A DNA stretch of 64,000 nucleotides, from positions 372,001 to 436,000 of the forward strand of contig NZ_JBKKJT010000004.1 of NCBI RefSeq assembly GCF_046614675.1, written 5' to 3'. Below the pieces are notes generated by a model that saw only the letters and a program-made list of their open reading frames with translations, was not told the DNA's origin and searched no databases. The translations under genes were made by a program, and so were the position numbers. The stretch is from Chryseobacterium cupriresistens. GTDB taxonomy: Bacteria > Bacteroidota > Bacteroidia > Flavobacteriales > Weeksellaceae. Numbering within the stretch: position 1 is the first letter of the stretch; each line of letters opens with the position of its first letter. This document shows, one piece after another, positions 16,149 through 25,144 of the stretch.

Positions 16149-16652
16149 ATGCAACTTTCAGAAGCAAAAGAAAAATACATTCAGACCTGGGGAACCTTTG
16201 CTACCAATTGGGGAATCAACCGTACGATGGCACAGGTGCATGCATTGCTTCTGGCGAGCGGAAAACCTCTTTCTACAGATGAAGTTATGGAACAGCTGGA
16301 GATTTCAAGAGGAAATGCCAATATGAATCTACGTGCTCTGATAGACTGGGGAATCGTAAAAAAGGAATTTGTAAAAGGCGACCGTAAAGAATATTTCGTA
16401 GCAGAAAAAGATGTATGGTATTTGTTCAAGCAAATTACCAAAGAAAGAAGAAAAAGAGAAATAGAGCCTGTCATTTCCTTTCTTGAAGAGTTAAAAAATA
16501 TTGAGGATAAAGATTCAGAAGAAGCACAGGAATTTATCAAGCTGATGAATGATTTCAGTTCTGTCACCGGAAAAATCAATAACATCATGGATCTGGCGAT
16601 AAAAAGTGATGACCACTGGCTGGTAGGGAAGATTACCAATCTGTTGAAATAA
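16149..16652 (+). CDS. GbsR/MarR-family transcriptional regulator
   Basis: The 167-residue protein has a winged helix in its first half (KPLSTDEVMEQLEISRGNANMNLRALIDWGIVKK) and a wing (GDRKEYFVAEKD). A helical C-terminal half for dimerisation follows. The opening WGTFATNWGINRTMAQVHALLL is typical of the GbsR/PF12802-like group. A perfect palindrome overlaps its -33 element, and a near copy precedes the gene set at 17511. The simplest reading is that it represses itself and that set. The ligand is unknown; the family name comes from a choline sensor, but nothing here points to choline. Confidence 0.88.
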   Translation: MQLSEAKEKYIQTWGTFATNWGINRTMAQVHALLLASGKPLSTDEVMEQLEISRGNANMNLRALIDWGIVKKEFVKGDRKEYFVAEKDVWYLFKQITKERRKREIEPVISFLEELKNIEDKDSEEAQEFIKLMNDFSSVTGKINNIMDLAIKSDDHWLVGKITNLLK

Positions 16653-16663
16653 ATTTTCAAAAA

Positions 16664-17356
16664 ATGAGAAATCTTTTGTTACTATGTCTTTTAACTCTGA
16701 TGATGAGCTGTCAGAAAAATGTAATGGCAAATTTCGATATTCATATAGAAAACTCTGATAAATATGATAATGGGCGTCACGATTTGTACAAAATTGAAAT
16801 CTATAAGGATGAGAAGATTTTCAAAATTCTAGAACCTGAAGGGTCTGCTCTTTTCTTAAATTCCAATATAAAATTTGACAGTTTAAAAGAAGGAAAGTAT
16901 TCATTTGTTTATGAAAATCTTTTTGGAGAAACCATAAAAAAAGAAATAAAAGTTGATGAATCTAAAACATACAGAGTTAGTATTAATCCTGATTATTTAT
17001 TAAAAAAAAATAATAAAACTGTTTTTGAAAATCTAAAAGACTCGGAAGCAAAATTGGTATTTCAATCAAGAGGATGTTTTCATCAGGGTAAAGATTCAAT
17101 AATCATCATTAATAAGGGAAAGAATTACTTTCTCCGACTGAAAAATGGTAGTTTGAAGATTTTGGATAAAGAAGCATGGGCGTATTTGGTAAAAACGGAA
17201 AATATAATAAGAGAAATTCCTAAAGATGGAGAGTGTACCACAAGAGATGAATATATTTTCTATCATAAAGGAAAATCGGATACCATTAATGACACTACAT
17301 GTAGATTTTCTACTTGGTATACGCTGAAAGACTATTTAAAAAAGAATATACAATAA
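16664..17356 (+). CDS. Hypothetical lipoprotein
   Basis: The 230-residue protein has a lipoprotein signal with lipobox LMMSC (Cys16). The early mature part (FDIHIENSDKYDNGRHDLYKIEIYKDEKIFKIL) looks like beta-sandwich sequence. The second half has several Cys (CFHQGKD, GECTTRDEY, DTTCRFSTWY) that could form disulfides. I do not recognise the family. It begins 11 bp after the GbsR/MarR gene, so it is probably cotranscribed. Its base composition is more AT-rich than its neighbours. Confidence 0.75.
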   Translation: MRNLLLLCLLTLMMSCQKNVMANFDIHIENSDKYDNGRHDLYKIEIYKDEKIFKILEPEGSALFLNSNIKFDSLKEGKYSFVYENLFGETIKKEIKVDESKTYRVSINPDYLLKKNNKTVFENLKDSEAKLVFQSRGCFHQGKDSIIIINKGKNYFLRLKNGSLKILDKEAWAYLVKTENIIREIPKDGECTTRDEYIFYHKGKSDTINDTTCRFSTWYTLKDYLKKNIQ

Positions 17357-17395
17357 AATAAATCTGGATGAAAATCCTTTTTTATTTTAATTTAA

Positions 17396-17437
17396 TTTTC
17401 AAAAATTACTGAAAATATAAAATTAATAATAATTATG
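17396..17437 (+). promoter_or_regulatory. Second GbsR/MarR-type operator with promoter
   Basis: TTTTCAAAAATTACTGAAAA (17396-17415) differs from the palindrome at 16081 at two positions. CTG (17409-17411), 18 bp, TAATTATG (17430-17437) is a weak version of TTG/TAnnTTTG in the same arrangement. It would drive the operon starting at 17511. Confidence 0.6.
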
Positions 17438-17510
17438 AGAAATTTAATCATTCATTTATTCCTGATTATTTATTTCAGAAGAAAAGGATCACTTTAAAAC
17501 CATTGCTGCC

Positions 17511-17873
17511 ATGAAAACATTTGCAAAATATGATTATTACATTCAGTTATTCTTTATAATAATTGGGCCTCAGGTTTTTATATTTGGTGGTTTGTCTGGA
17601 TTTGTTCTGTTTTATTTTATAGTAGGAATTCCTCAATTGGTAAGTTTCCTGATCAAACTGTTTTTCAAAACAAAAAAGTCAGCATTGTATATCGCGTATG
17701 GAATTGTAATAGTACCGGTCTGGATTATTGTAACCATCTTGTTTACAGAGAAACACATCAATGATTTTTTTGGATATGTTTTAATGGCTGTTCTTTTATA
17801 TAGCCCTGTGATGGCAGCGGCGTATGTTTATGACTGTTACACTACTTATGAATCTTATAAATCACAATTATGA
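17511..17873 (+). CDS. Hypothetical four-helix membrane protein
   Basis: The 120-residue protein has about four hydrophobic helices (YYIQLFFIIIGPQVFIFGG, GFVLFYFIVGIPQLVSFLI, ALYIAYGIVIVPVWIIVTIL, YVLMAVLLYSPVMAAAYVY) and little else. I do not recognise the family. It is the first gene after the second palindrome and overlaps the next gene by 4 bp (ATGA), so the two are translationally coupled. Confidence 0.75.
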   Translation: MKTFAKYDYYIQLFFIIIGPQVFIFGGLSGFVLFYFIVGIPQLVSFLIKLFFKTKKSALYIAYGIVIVPVWIIVTILFTEKHINDFFGYVLMAVLLYSPVMAAAYVYDCYTTYESYKSQL

Positions 17874-18693
17874 AAACGCTCAAAAACCACACATTAATCT
17901 ACGACAATGAATGTCCTATGTGCAATCTCTACTCCAAAGGTTTTACTAAATGCGGAATGCTGGATGAAGATGGAAGAGAAGCCTTTACAGAAATCACATT
18001 GAGAAATAAAATCCTGATAGATTTCAACCGTGCAAAAATGAAATTGCTCTGGTAGATCACAACAAAAATGAAGTCGTTTACGGATTAGACAGTCTGCTCC
18101 TCATCATTGGAAACTCTTTTCCATTGTTGGCAAAAATTGCACGGACAGAACCTCTGTATTGGTTTTTTCAAAAACTGTATTCTTTCGTTTCTTATAACAG
18201 GAAACAGATCATTCCTTCCTCAAAAGACTATACAGAACAATCCTGTGTTCCGGATTTTAATCTGAAATACAGAATTGCATACATCGGTTTTGTTGTTATT
18301 TTTTCAGCATATATCCTAAGTATATTTTCCGGTAAACTGAACTTGAATTTAGAGAGGAATTTCGTGAGAGAATTTGCCGTTTGCTTTGGCCAGATCCTTT
18401 GGCAGACTATCTTTTTAAAAGCTTATCTCAAAGATAAAATTTGGGATTATCTCGGAAATATGATGACTGTTTCTTTAATCGGAACTTTACTGTTAATTCC
18501 TGCGCTGATGACCAGTTTTACTCCTGTTTTTTATATGATATATTTTGGAATTGTAGTAGTGATCATGTTTCTGGAACATATCAGAAGGTGCAGAATACTA
18601 AGGCTGAATTATCTTCCTACCATTTCCTGGATATTATTTAGATTAATAGCGCTAACAATCATTATTCTGACCACTTTTGGAATTAAAATATAA
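17870..18693 (+). pseudogene. DCC-type thiol-disulfide oxidoreductase with membrane tail, frameshifted
   Basis: The first frame reads MKTLKNHTLIYDNECPMCN..., the DxxCxxC motif of the DCC family (DUF393), then stops at 18055. A second frame continues the same protein without a gap in sense: EIALVDHNKNEVVYGLDSLL, then five hydrophobic helices to 18693. Adding one A to the A5 run at 18034-18038 joins the two frames (RAKNEIALVD). So there is a single-base loss, by mutation, slippage or sequencing error. No canonical X-XXY-YYZ slippery site is present. The family is thioredoxin-like and its role is poorly known. The gene sits inside the candidate GbsR/MarR-controlled operon and is coupled to the gene before it. 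Confidence 0.75.
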
Positions 18694-18713
18694 CAAGCTA
18701 AAATGTTTTAAAA

Positions 18714-19190
18714 ATGTCAACCATCTATTTAAATACAATCATCAAAGCAGATATTCACTATGTTTTTGATCTGGCAAGAAATATTGATCTTCATCAACAG
18801 TCAACCTCAAAGTCTCATGAAAAAGCCATTGCAGGACGTACTTCTGGATTAATTGAAGAAAACGAAACCGTAACCTGGCGGGCAAAACATCTGGGAGTTT
18901 ATCAAAATCTCACCACGAAAATTATCAGCATGGAAAAACCGTTTCAGTTTATTGATGTCATGCAGAAAGGAGCCTTCAAATCCATGCGCCACCGACATAT
19001 TTTTAAATCCGTAAATGGAAATACCCTGATGACAGATATTTTCGAATTTGAATCTCCGCTGGGTATTTTAGGGAAATTATTTAACTCAATTTTTCTTAAA
19101 GGATATCTAAGGAAATTTTTACTCAGAAGAAATGAAATGATCAAAACTATTGCAGAATCTTCTGTCCGTGATGGAATTGCGATTTTTTAA
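18714..19190 (+). CDS. SRPBCC (START-like) family protein
   Basis: The 158-residue protein has the helix-grip layout: MSTIYLNTIIKADIHYVFDLARNIDLH at the start, the FIDVMQKGAFKSMRHRHIFK strand region, and a long C-terminal helix (FLLRRNEMIKTIAES). This subgroup is often beside TIGR01777 epimerases, as here (20035), and some databases call it a cell-division inhibitor without good evidence. It probably binds a hydrophobic ligand. It starts 20 bp after the DCC gene and precedes the DUF2071 gene by 16 bp. Confidence 0.85.
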   Translation: MSTIYLNTIIKADIHYVFDLARNIDLHQQSTSKSHEKAIAGRTSGLIEENETVTWRAKHLGVYQNLTTKIISMEKPFQFIDVMQKGAFKSMRHRHIFKSVNGNTLMTDIFEFESPLGILGKLFNSIFLKGYLRKFLLRRNEMIKTIAESSVRDGIAIF

Positions 19191-19206
19191 CCTTAAAAAC
19201 AGTGTT

Positions 19207-19911
19207 ATGAACTTTTTAAAAGCAGAATGGCGAAAGCTGGCCATCATCAATTACGAAATCAATCCTCAAGTTTTGCTGCCCTACCTTCCAGGAGGAACAG
19301 AACTCGATTTTTATAAAGGCAAATGCTATGTAAGTCTGGTAGGATTCATGTTTTTAAATACCAAATTATTGGGTATACCGGTCCCTTTTCACCGGAATTT
19401 TGAAGAAGTGAATCTAAGATTTTATGTAAAGAAAAAAGAAAACGGAATCTGGAAAAGAGGAGTGGTGTTTATTAAAGAAATTGTCCCCAAACCTGCATTA
19501 AGTCTGGTCGCCAATGCTGTTTACAAAGAAAATTATCATACCATGCCCATGAAAAATCAGATGGAAAAAGGAGAGGAAGAACTGCTGATCCGCTATTCAT
19601 GGAAGGATAAAAACTGGTATTCCATTCAGATTATGGCTGAAAATGTAACAAAACCTATGGAAGAAAATTCAGAATTTGAATTCATCACAGAACATTATTT
19701 TGGCTTTACCAAAAAAGAAAACACAACTTCTGAATATGAAGTCTGTCATCCGAAATGGGAATGGTATACTGTAAAAGAATATCAGTTAGAAGTAGATTTT
19801 CAAAAGATCTATGGAAATAATTTTGAATGCCTGAATCATCAGCTGCCTCTTTCCATAATGCTGGCCGAAGGCTCCGAAATTCAGGTCAAAACCAAAAAAT
19901 ACATTCATTAA
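19207..19911 (+). CDS. YqjF-like DUF2071 family protein
   Basis: The 234-residue protein matches the YqjF/DUF2071 pattern: WRKLAIINYEINPQVLLPYLPGGTELDFYKGKCYVSLVGF (split), RFYVKKKENGIWKRGVVFIKE and the PLSIMLAEGS end. The ATG at 19207 gives the usual start (MNFLKAEWRKL). An earlier in-frame codon at 19150 would overlap the SRPBCC gene. The fold is related to acetoacetate decarboxylase, but function is unknown. It lies in the same operon-like run. Confidence 0.85.
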   Translation: MNFLKAEWRKLAIINYEINPQVLLPYLPGGTELDFYKGKCYVSLVGFMFLNTKLLGIPVPFHRNFEEVNLRFYVKKKENGIWKRGVVFIKEIVPKPALSLVANAVYKENYHTMPMKNQMEKGEEELLIRYSWKDKNWYSIQIMAENVTKPMEENSEFEFITEHYFGFTKKENTTSEYEVCHPKWEWYTVKEYQLEVDFQKIYGNNFECLNHQLPLSIMLAEGSEIQVKTKKYIH

Positions 19912-19950
19912 AAAGTACAAGAGTAAAGAACATCTTTCTCTATCCAGGAT

Positions 19951-19979
19951 CATCTGTGCCAATCAGTGAAATCTGTGGG
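19951..19979. repeat. Intergenic repeat copy 1 (CTGTG-CAATC-GTGA-ATCTG motif)
   Basis: In the 123-bp gap before the epimerase gene, this segment resembles 43239-43263 on the same strand, sharing CTGTG(C/T)CAATC(A/T)GTGA(A/G)ATCTG(T/C)GG. Similar short runs are scattered between genes in flavobacteria; the role is unknown. Confidence 0.45.
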
Positions 19980-20034
19980 CAAACCATAAACCTTAAACTT
20001 TAAACTTTGAACCCAAAACATTAAATCTCAAACA

Positions 20035-20934
20035 ATGAAAATAATCATAGCTGGTGGAACCGGATTCCTGGGCGAAAATTTAGAAAAATACTTTTCAGAA
20101 AAAGGATATCAGGTCTATATTTTGACCAGGAAGCCTCATCGTAAAAACGAAATCTATTGGGATGCCCGAACAATAGGAGAATGGAAAAACAGCCTTGAAA
20201 ATGCCGATGTTCTGATCAATCTTACGGGGAAATCTGTGGATTGCCGGTATCATGAAAAAAATAAACAGGAGATCTATTCTTCAAGAATCAACAGCACAAA
20301 AATATTACAGAAAGCAGTAGGTGAATGTTCTGAAAAGCCAAAAATATGGCTGAATGCAAGTTCTGCAACCATTTATGTTCACTCTGAAAATAACTTAAAT
20401 ACAGAAGAAAACGGAATTATTGGAGACGATTTTTCTATGAATATCTGCAAAAGCTGGGAGAAAGAATTTTTTGCAGTTAAAAATGAAGAAATACGAAAAG
20501 TTGCCCTTCGTACTTCTATTGTCCTTGGAAATAATGGAGGTGCTTTTCCAAAACTGAAAATGATTACAAAACTGGGGTTAGGTGGAAAACAGGGAAGAGG
20601 AAACCAGATGGTAAGCTGGCTTCATATTGAAGATTTCTGTAAAGCAGTGGAATGGATTATTCAGCATGACACTATCTCAGGCGCAGTGAATATAACCGCT
20701 CCGGATCCTCTTTCCAATCAAAGTATGATGAAAAAACTGAGAAATAAAATGAGAATACCTTTCGGACTTAACGCCCCGGTTTGGCAGCTGGAAATTGCCT
20801 CCATATTCCTGAATACAGAAACGGAATTATTATTAAAAAGCAGAAACGTCTATCCGGAAAAACTTATAAAAAACGGATTTAAGTTTTCATATTCTACATT
20901 TGATGAAGCGATTCTTAATCTCCTGGAATCCTAA
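20035..20934 (+). CDS. TIGR01777-family NAD(P)-dependent epimerase-like protein
   Basis: The 299-residue protein is an extended short-chain dehydrogenase. The dinucleotide motif GGTGFLG is at residues 6-12, with NLTGKSVDCRYHEKNKQEIYSSRINSTK typical of the YfcH/SDR39U1 group. A late WLHIEDFCKAVEWII and a PFGLNAPVWQLEIAS tail follow, close to the family's DUF1731 end. The normal YxxxK catalytic pair is not obvious, as in many members. Substrate unknown. It is the last gene of the apparent operon from 17511, after a 123-bp gap with a repeat. Confidence 0.88.
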   Translation: MKIIIAGGTGFLGENLEKYFSEKGYQVYILTRKPHRKNEIYWDARTIGEWKNSLENADVLINLTGKSVDCRYHEKNKQEIYSSRINSTKILQKAVGECSEKPKIWLNASSATIYVHSENNLNTEENGIIGDDFSMNICKSWEKEFFAVKNEEIRKVALRTSIVLGNNGGAFPKLKMITKLGLGGKQGRGNQMVSWLHIEDFCKAVEWIIQHDTISGAVNITAPDPLSNQSMMKKLRNKMRIPFGLNAPVWQLEIASIFLNTETELLLKSRNVYPEKLIKNGFKFSYSTFDEAILNLLES

Positions 20935-20984
20935 TGTTTGCAGGTTTCCCTAAGGATAATTAAATTAGCGGAAAACTATTCCTT

Positions 20985-22427
20985 ATGCTGGTTATATCCA
21001 AAATAAAACCCTTTTTCCTTTCATCCCTTTTTATAAGTTCAATTGCATTTTCACAGGCTCATAATGTATCGGACGGATATCAGAAGCCTACAGATTCTTT
21101 GGTGGTACAAAATCTGGAACAGTGGCAGGATATGAAATTCGGATTGTTTATGCACTGGGGAACCTACAGCCAGTGGGGAATTGTTGAAAGCTGGAGCATA
21201 TGCCCGGAAGATGAATCATGGACACAGAGAAAACCCGAACACGGGAAGTCATATTACGAATATGTAAAAAATTATGAAAATCTTCAGACTACCTTCAATC
21301 CAACCCGATTCAATCCTCAGAAATGGTCAGACGCGGCGAAGAAGGCAGGAATGAAATATGTGGTTTTCACCACCAAACATCACGATGGTTTTGCCATGTT
21401 TGATACCCGGCAGTCGGATTATAAAATTACTTCTCCCCAAACCCCTTTTTCAAAAAATCCAAAATCTGATGTGACGAAAGAAATTTTCAATACGTTCAGA
21501 AAAGCAGGATTTAAAATTGGTGCTTATTTTTCAAAACCTGATTGGCATTCCGATGATTATTGGTGGTCTTATTTTCCGCCCAAAGACAGAAATGTCAATT
21601 ATGACCCAAAGAAATATCCGGAAAGATGGGAGAACTTTAAAAAGTTGACCTTTAATCAGCTGAACGAAATTACTTCCAATTACGGGAAAGTTGATATTCT
21701 CTGGCTGGATGGAGGCTGGGTACGTCCTTTTCACACCATAGATCCAAAAGTAGAATGGCAGCGCACTATCAAAGTAGAGCAGGACATCGATATGGACAAA
21801 ATAGGCACGATGGCTAGAAAAAATCAGCCGGGAATCATCATTGTAGACCGCACCGTTCCGGGAAAATGGGAAAACTATGTTACTCCTGAGCAGGCAATTC
21901 CGGAACATGCTCTTTCCATTCCGTGGGAAAGCTGCATCACCATGGGAGATTCCTTTTCTTATGTTCCCAATGACAACTATAAGACCTCCCAGAAGATCAT
22001 TGAAACATTGGTTAAAATCATTTCAAGAGGAGGAAATTACCTTATGAATATTGCACCAGGACCTAACGGAGATTACGATCCCATTGTATATGAAAGGTTA
22101 CAGCAAATTTCAGGCTGGATGGATAAAAATCAGTCTGCGGTTTTTGCAACAAGAAGTATTGCACCTTATCACGACGGAAATTTTTATTATACACAAAGCA
22201 AAGATGGAAAGACATTGAATATTTTTCACTTGGATGAAAAGACAAATTATGAGTCTCCATCAACATTAAGGTTTACCATTCCTGATCATTTTAAACCGAA
22301 ATCTTTGAAAGTTTTAGGCTTATCAAACAAAATTCAATGGAAAAAATCAGGGAATTCAATTGAAATTAACTTGCCGAAAGAAAGAACTCAATTAAAATAT
22401 TCAACTGTAATTCAAATCGTTCAATAA
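20985..22427 (+). CDS. Secreted alpha-L-fucosidase (GH29)
   Basis: The 480-residue protein has a signal peptide (MLVISKIKPFFLSSLFISSIAFSQA) and a GH29 barrel. MKFGLFMHWGTYSQWG, KYVVFTTKHHDGFAMFDT and the nucleophile segment VDILWLDGGW (Asp242) are all typical. RGGNYLMNIAPGPNGDY marks the end of the barrel, followed by a small beta-sandwich. The enzyme removes alpha-L-fucose from glycans by a retaining mechanism; linkage preference cannot be read from sequence. The stop codon overlaps the next gene's ATG by one base (TAATG), so both hydrolases are made together. Confidence 0.93.
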   Translation: MLVISKIKPFFLSSLFISSIAFSQAHNVSDGYQKPTDSLVVQNLEQWQDMKFGLFMHWGTYSQWGIVESWSICPEDESWTQRKPEHGKSYYEYVKNYENLQTTFNPTRFNPQKWSDAAKKAGMKYVVFTTKHHDGFAMFDTRQSDYKITSPQTPFSKNPKSDVTKEIFNTFRKAGFKIGAYFSKPDWHSDDYWWSYFPPKDRNVNYDPKKYPERWENFKKLTFNQLNEITSNYGKVDILWLDGGWVRPFHTIDPKVEWQRTIKVEQDIDMDKIGTMARKNQPGIIIVDRTVPGKWENYVTPEQAIPEHALSIPWESCITMGDSFSYVPNDNYKTSQKIIETLVKIISRGGNYLMNIAPGPNGDYDPIVYERLQQISGWMDKNQSAVFATRSIAPYHDGNFYYTQSKDGKTLNIFHLDEKTNYESPSTLRFTIPDHFKPKSLKVLGLSNKIQWKKSGNSIEINLPKERTQLKYSTVIQIVQ

Positions 22428-25090
22428 TGAGATGTATTTGTTTTAAACTTGCCGGAGCCGCATTATTGTTGAATGTTGTGATTACTTTTGCTCAAAAACC
22501 TTTGTATAAAGATCCCAAGCAGCCCATTGAAACCAGAATTCAGGATCTGTTGAAGAGAATGACCCCAGAAGAAAAATTCTGGCAGTGTTTTATGATTCCC
22601 GGAGATTTGGATAACGTCCCGAAAGGACAATATTCACATGGAATTTTTGGACTTCAGGTGAGCGCAGGAAATCAGGGAGGCGGAGCAGCAGGACAACTGC
22701 TGAAATACAATGCCAGTGAAGATGCAGAAATACTGGTGAAAAAGATCAATGCCATTCAGAAATATTTTGTGGAAGAATCACGATTGGGAATTCCCATGAT
22801 TCCTTTTGATGAAGCTTTACACGGATTGGTTCGGGATGGCGCTACTGCTTTTCCGCAGGCAATTGGCCTGGCTGCTACTTTCAATCCGGAATTAATGACC
22901 AATGTTTCAACAGCCATTGCAAGAGAATCAAAATTGAGAGGAATCCGCCAGATTCTGACCCCTGTAGTAAACCTTGCCAGCGATGTGAGATGGGGAAGAA
23001 CAGAAGAGACCTATGGTGAAGATCCATTTTTGACCTCCGTAATGGGAGCCAGCTTTGTCAATTCATTTGAAAATATGGGAATTATTACCACACCTAAACA
23101 CTTTTTAGCGAATGTAGGAGAAGGAGGAAGAGATTCTTACCCTATTCATTGGAGCAAAAGATATCTGGAAGAAACCCATTTAATTCCTTTTCACAATACT
23201 TTTACAAAAGGAAAAAGCCGTTCTGTGATGACTTCTTATAATTTGCTTGATGGAAGACCTTCAACCGCCAATCATTGGTTATTGACTGAAAAACTAAAAA
23301 AAGACTGGAATTTCAAAGGCTTTGTTATCAGTGATGCAAGTGCGGTAGGAGGAGCCAATGTTCTCCATTTTACAGCAAAAGATTATGATGATGCTTCTGC
23401 ACAGGCTATCAATGCCGGGCTTGATGTGATTTTTCAGACGGAATATAAACATTATCAACTATTTATTCCTCCTTTTTTGGATGGAAGAATCTCAAAAGAA
23501 AGAATTGATGATGCTGTTTCACGAGTATTAAGAGCGAAATTTGAACTTGGATTATTCGAAAATCCCTACGTTTCTGTTAAGGAAATTGAAGAATTAAAAA
23601 AACTCAATCACAAACCTTTGGCAGAAAATGCAGCGGCAGAGTCTTTTGTTTTGCTTCAGAATAATAACCGGACGCTTCCTGTTCCGGCGAATGTTAAAAA
23701 GATTCTGGTGGTAGGAGCGGATGCTGTGGATGCAAGATTAGGCGGTTATTCAGGGCCCGGAAACAAAAAAATAAATATACTGGATGGCCTTAAAAACTAT
23801 GTGAACAATACAGAGACTGAAATTATGTATTCAAAAGGAATTGACTGGAATGTAAAAGATTTTACCACAATTCCAAACGAATATCTGTCCTCTGAAAATA
23901 AAAAAGGATTAACAGGATATTATTTTGCCAATACTGATTTAAAAGGTAATCCGGCTTTTGGAAGGCAGGATGAAAACCTCAGTTTCAAATGGACTTTATA
24001 TTCTCCTGATCCGGGAAAACTGCAGCCTGACAATTATAGTATCCGGTGGACCGGAAAGCTGGAAGCTCCCAATTCCGGAAAATACCAGATCGGCCTGCGT
24101 GGAAATGATGGTTTCAGATTATACCTGGATGGAAAATTAGTGATTGATCAATGGGAAAAGCTGAGCTATTCCACAAAAACTGTGGAGGTAGACTTCGTAA
24201 AGGGGAAAAAATATGATATAAAGATCGAATTTCATGAAAATCGTGGCGAAGCCAATTTAGAATTGATCTGGAACTATGGTTTATATGATTATCAGAAAGA
24301 TTTTAAGGAAGCTTTAGATCTTGCCCAAAAAGCAGACTATATTCTTGTTACGGCCGGAATTCATGAAGGTGAATTTCAGGACCGATCATCATTAAGTTTG
24401 CCTGGAAATCAGGAAGCGTTTATTCATGAGGTTTCAAAACTGAAGAAACCTGTAACAGTTCTTCTGGTAGGCGGCTCTGCCATAAAAACAACAGCGTGGA
24501 AAGATAAAGTAGGAGCCATCTTAGACATTTGGTATCCGGGAGAAGAAGGCGGAAATGCGGTAGCAAAAACGCTTTTCGGAGCTGAAAATCCATCCGGAAA
24601 ACTACCGGTCACATTTCCGGTTCATGAAGGGCAGTTACCTTTAACTTACAATCACCATCCAACAGGAAGAGGAAATGATTATTATGATCTGAGTGGAGAA
24701 CCACTATATCCGTTTGGCTTCGGACTCAGTTATACCTCTTTTGAAATTTCTGACCTTCAGTTGAGCAAGACTCAGTATTTTGAAAATGAAACCATTGTTG
24801 CTGAAGTCAAGGTGAAAAATACAGGTTCAAAAGCCGGAAGTGAAGTCGTTCAGCTGTATGTGAAAGACCTGCTGGCTTCCGTTTCAAGACCAGTTATTGA
24901 ACTGAAAGGATTTCAGAAAGTAGAACTAAAACCTGGAGAATCAAAATCAGTCACTATAGAAGTTCCTGTAAAACAATTACAGTTTTTAAATGAAAAAATG
25001 GAATGGGTGGTAGAAAAAGGAACGTACAGAGTTATGATCGGTAATTCATCGAAGAACCTTCCTTTAAAACAAAATATTGAAGTTTTATGA
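22427..25090 (+). CDS. Secreted GH3 beta-glycosidase with PA14 insert
   Basis: The 887-residue protein has a signal peptide ending TFAQ. The N-terminal GH3 barrel includes RLGIPMIPFDEALHG, TPKHFLANVGEGGR and the nucleophile in FVISDASAVGG (Asp303). The alpha/beta sandwich domain is interrupted by a PA14 module (about 485-620, LTGYYFANTDLKG... GNDGFRLYLDGKLV). A fibronectin-III-like C-terminal domain (EVVQLYVKDLLASVSRP, ELKGFQKVELKPGES) ends it. PA14 inserts shape sugar binding in beta-glucosidases and related enzymes. Coupled to the fucosidase, it probably works on the same fucosylated plant or animal glycan; beta-glucosidase versus xylosidase activity is not decidable here. Confidence 0.92.
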   Translation: MRCICFKLAGAALLLNVVITFAQKPLYKDPKQPIETRIQDLLKRMTPEEKFWQCFMIPGDLDNVPKGQYSHGIFGLQVSAGNQGGGAAGQLLKYNASEDAEILVKKINAIQKYFVEESRLGIPMIPFDEALHGLVRDGATAFPQAIGLAATFNPELMTNVSTAIARESKLRGIRQILTPVVNLASDVRWGRTEETYGEDPFLTSVMGASFVNSFENMGIITTPKHFLANVGEGGRDSYPIHWSKRYLEETHLIPFHNTFTKGKSRSVMTSYNLLDGRPSTANHWLLTEKLKKDWNFKGFVISDASAVGGANVLHFTAKDYDDASAQAINAGLDVIFQTEYKHYQLFIPPFLDGRISKERIDDAVSRVLRAKFELGLFENPYVSVKEIEELKKLNHKPLAENAAAESFVLLQNNNRTLPVPANVKKILVVGADAVDARLGGYSGPGNKKINILDGLKNYVNNTETEIMYSKGIDWNVKDFTTIPNEYLSSENKKGLTGYYFANTDLKGNPAFGRQDENLSFKWTLYSPDPGKLQPDNYSIRWTGKLEAPNSGKYQIGLRGNDGFRLYLDGKLVIDQWEKLSYSTKTVEVDFVKGKKYDIKIEFHENRGEANLELIWNYGLYDYQKDFKEALDLAQKADYILVTAGIHEGEFQDRSSLSLPGNQEAFIHEVSKLKKPVTVLLVGGSAIKTTAWKDKVGAILDIWYPGEEGGNAVAKTLFGAENPSGKLPVTFPVHEGQLPLTYNHHPTGRGNDYYDLSGEPLYPFGFGLSYTSFEISDLQLSKTQYFENETIVAEVKVKNTGSKAGSEVVQLYVKDLLASVSRPVIELKGFQKVELKPGESKSVTIEVPVKQLQFLNEKMEWVVEKGTYRVMIGNSSKNLPLKQNIEVL

Positions 25091-25094
25091 CCAT

Positions 25095-25124
25095 AAAAAA
25101 GAGCAGAAATTTCTGCTCTTTTTT
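25095..25124 (+). terminator. Terminator after the GH29/GH3 operon
   Basis: A6GAGCAGAAA and its exact complement meet without a gap and end in T6. The convergent gene ends at 25145, so it may work both ways. Confidence 0.8.
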
Positions 25125-25144
25125 GTATCTATTATTGAGATTGT

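Noticed and set aside
17435..17497. 20-codon ORF (MRNLIIHLFLIIYFRRKGSL) before the 17511 gene
   Set aside because: Its ATG overlaps the likely -7 box, and it has no support beyond its reading frame.
18034..18040. Programmed -1 frameshifting in the DCC-type gene
   Set aside because: The run does not give an X-XXY-YYZ heptamer in the zero frame and no stimulatory stem follows closely.
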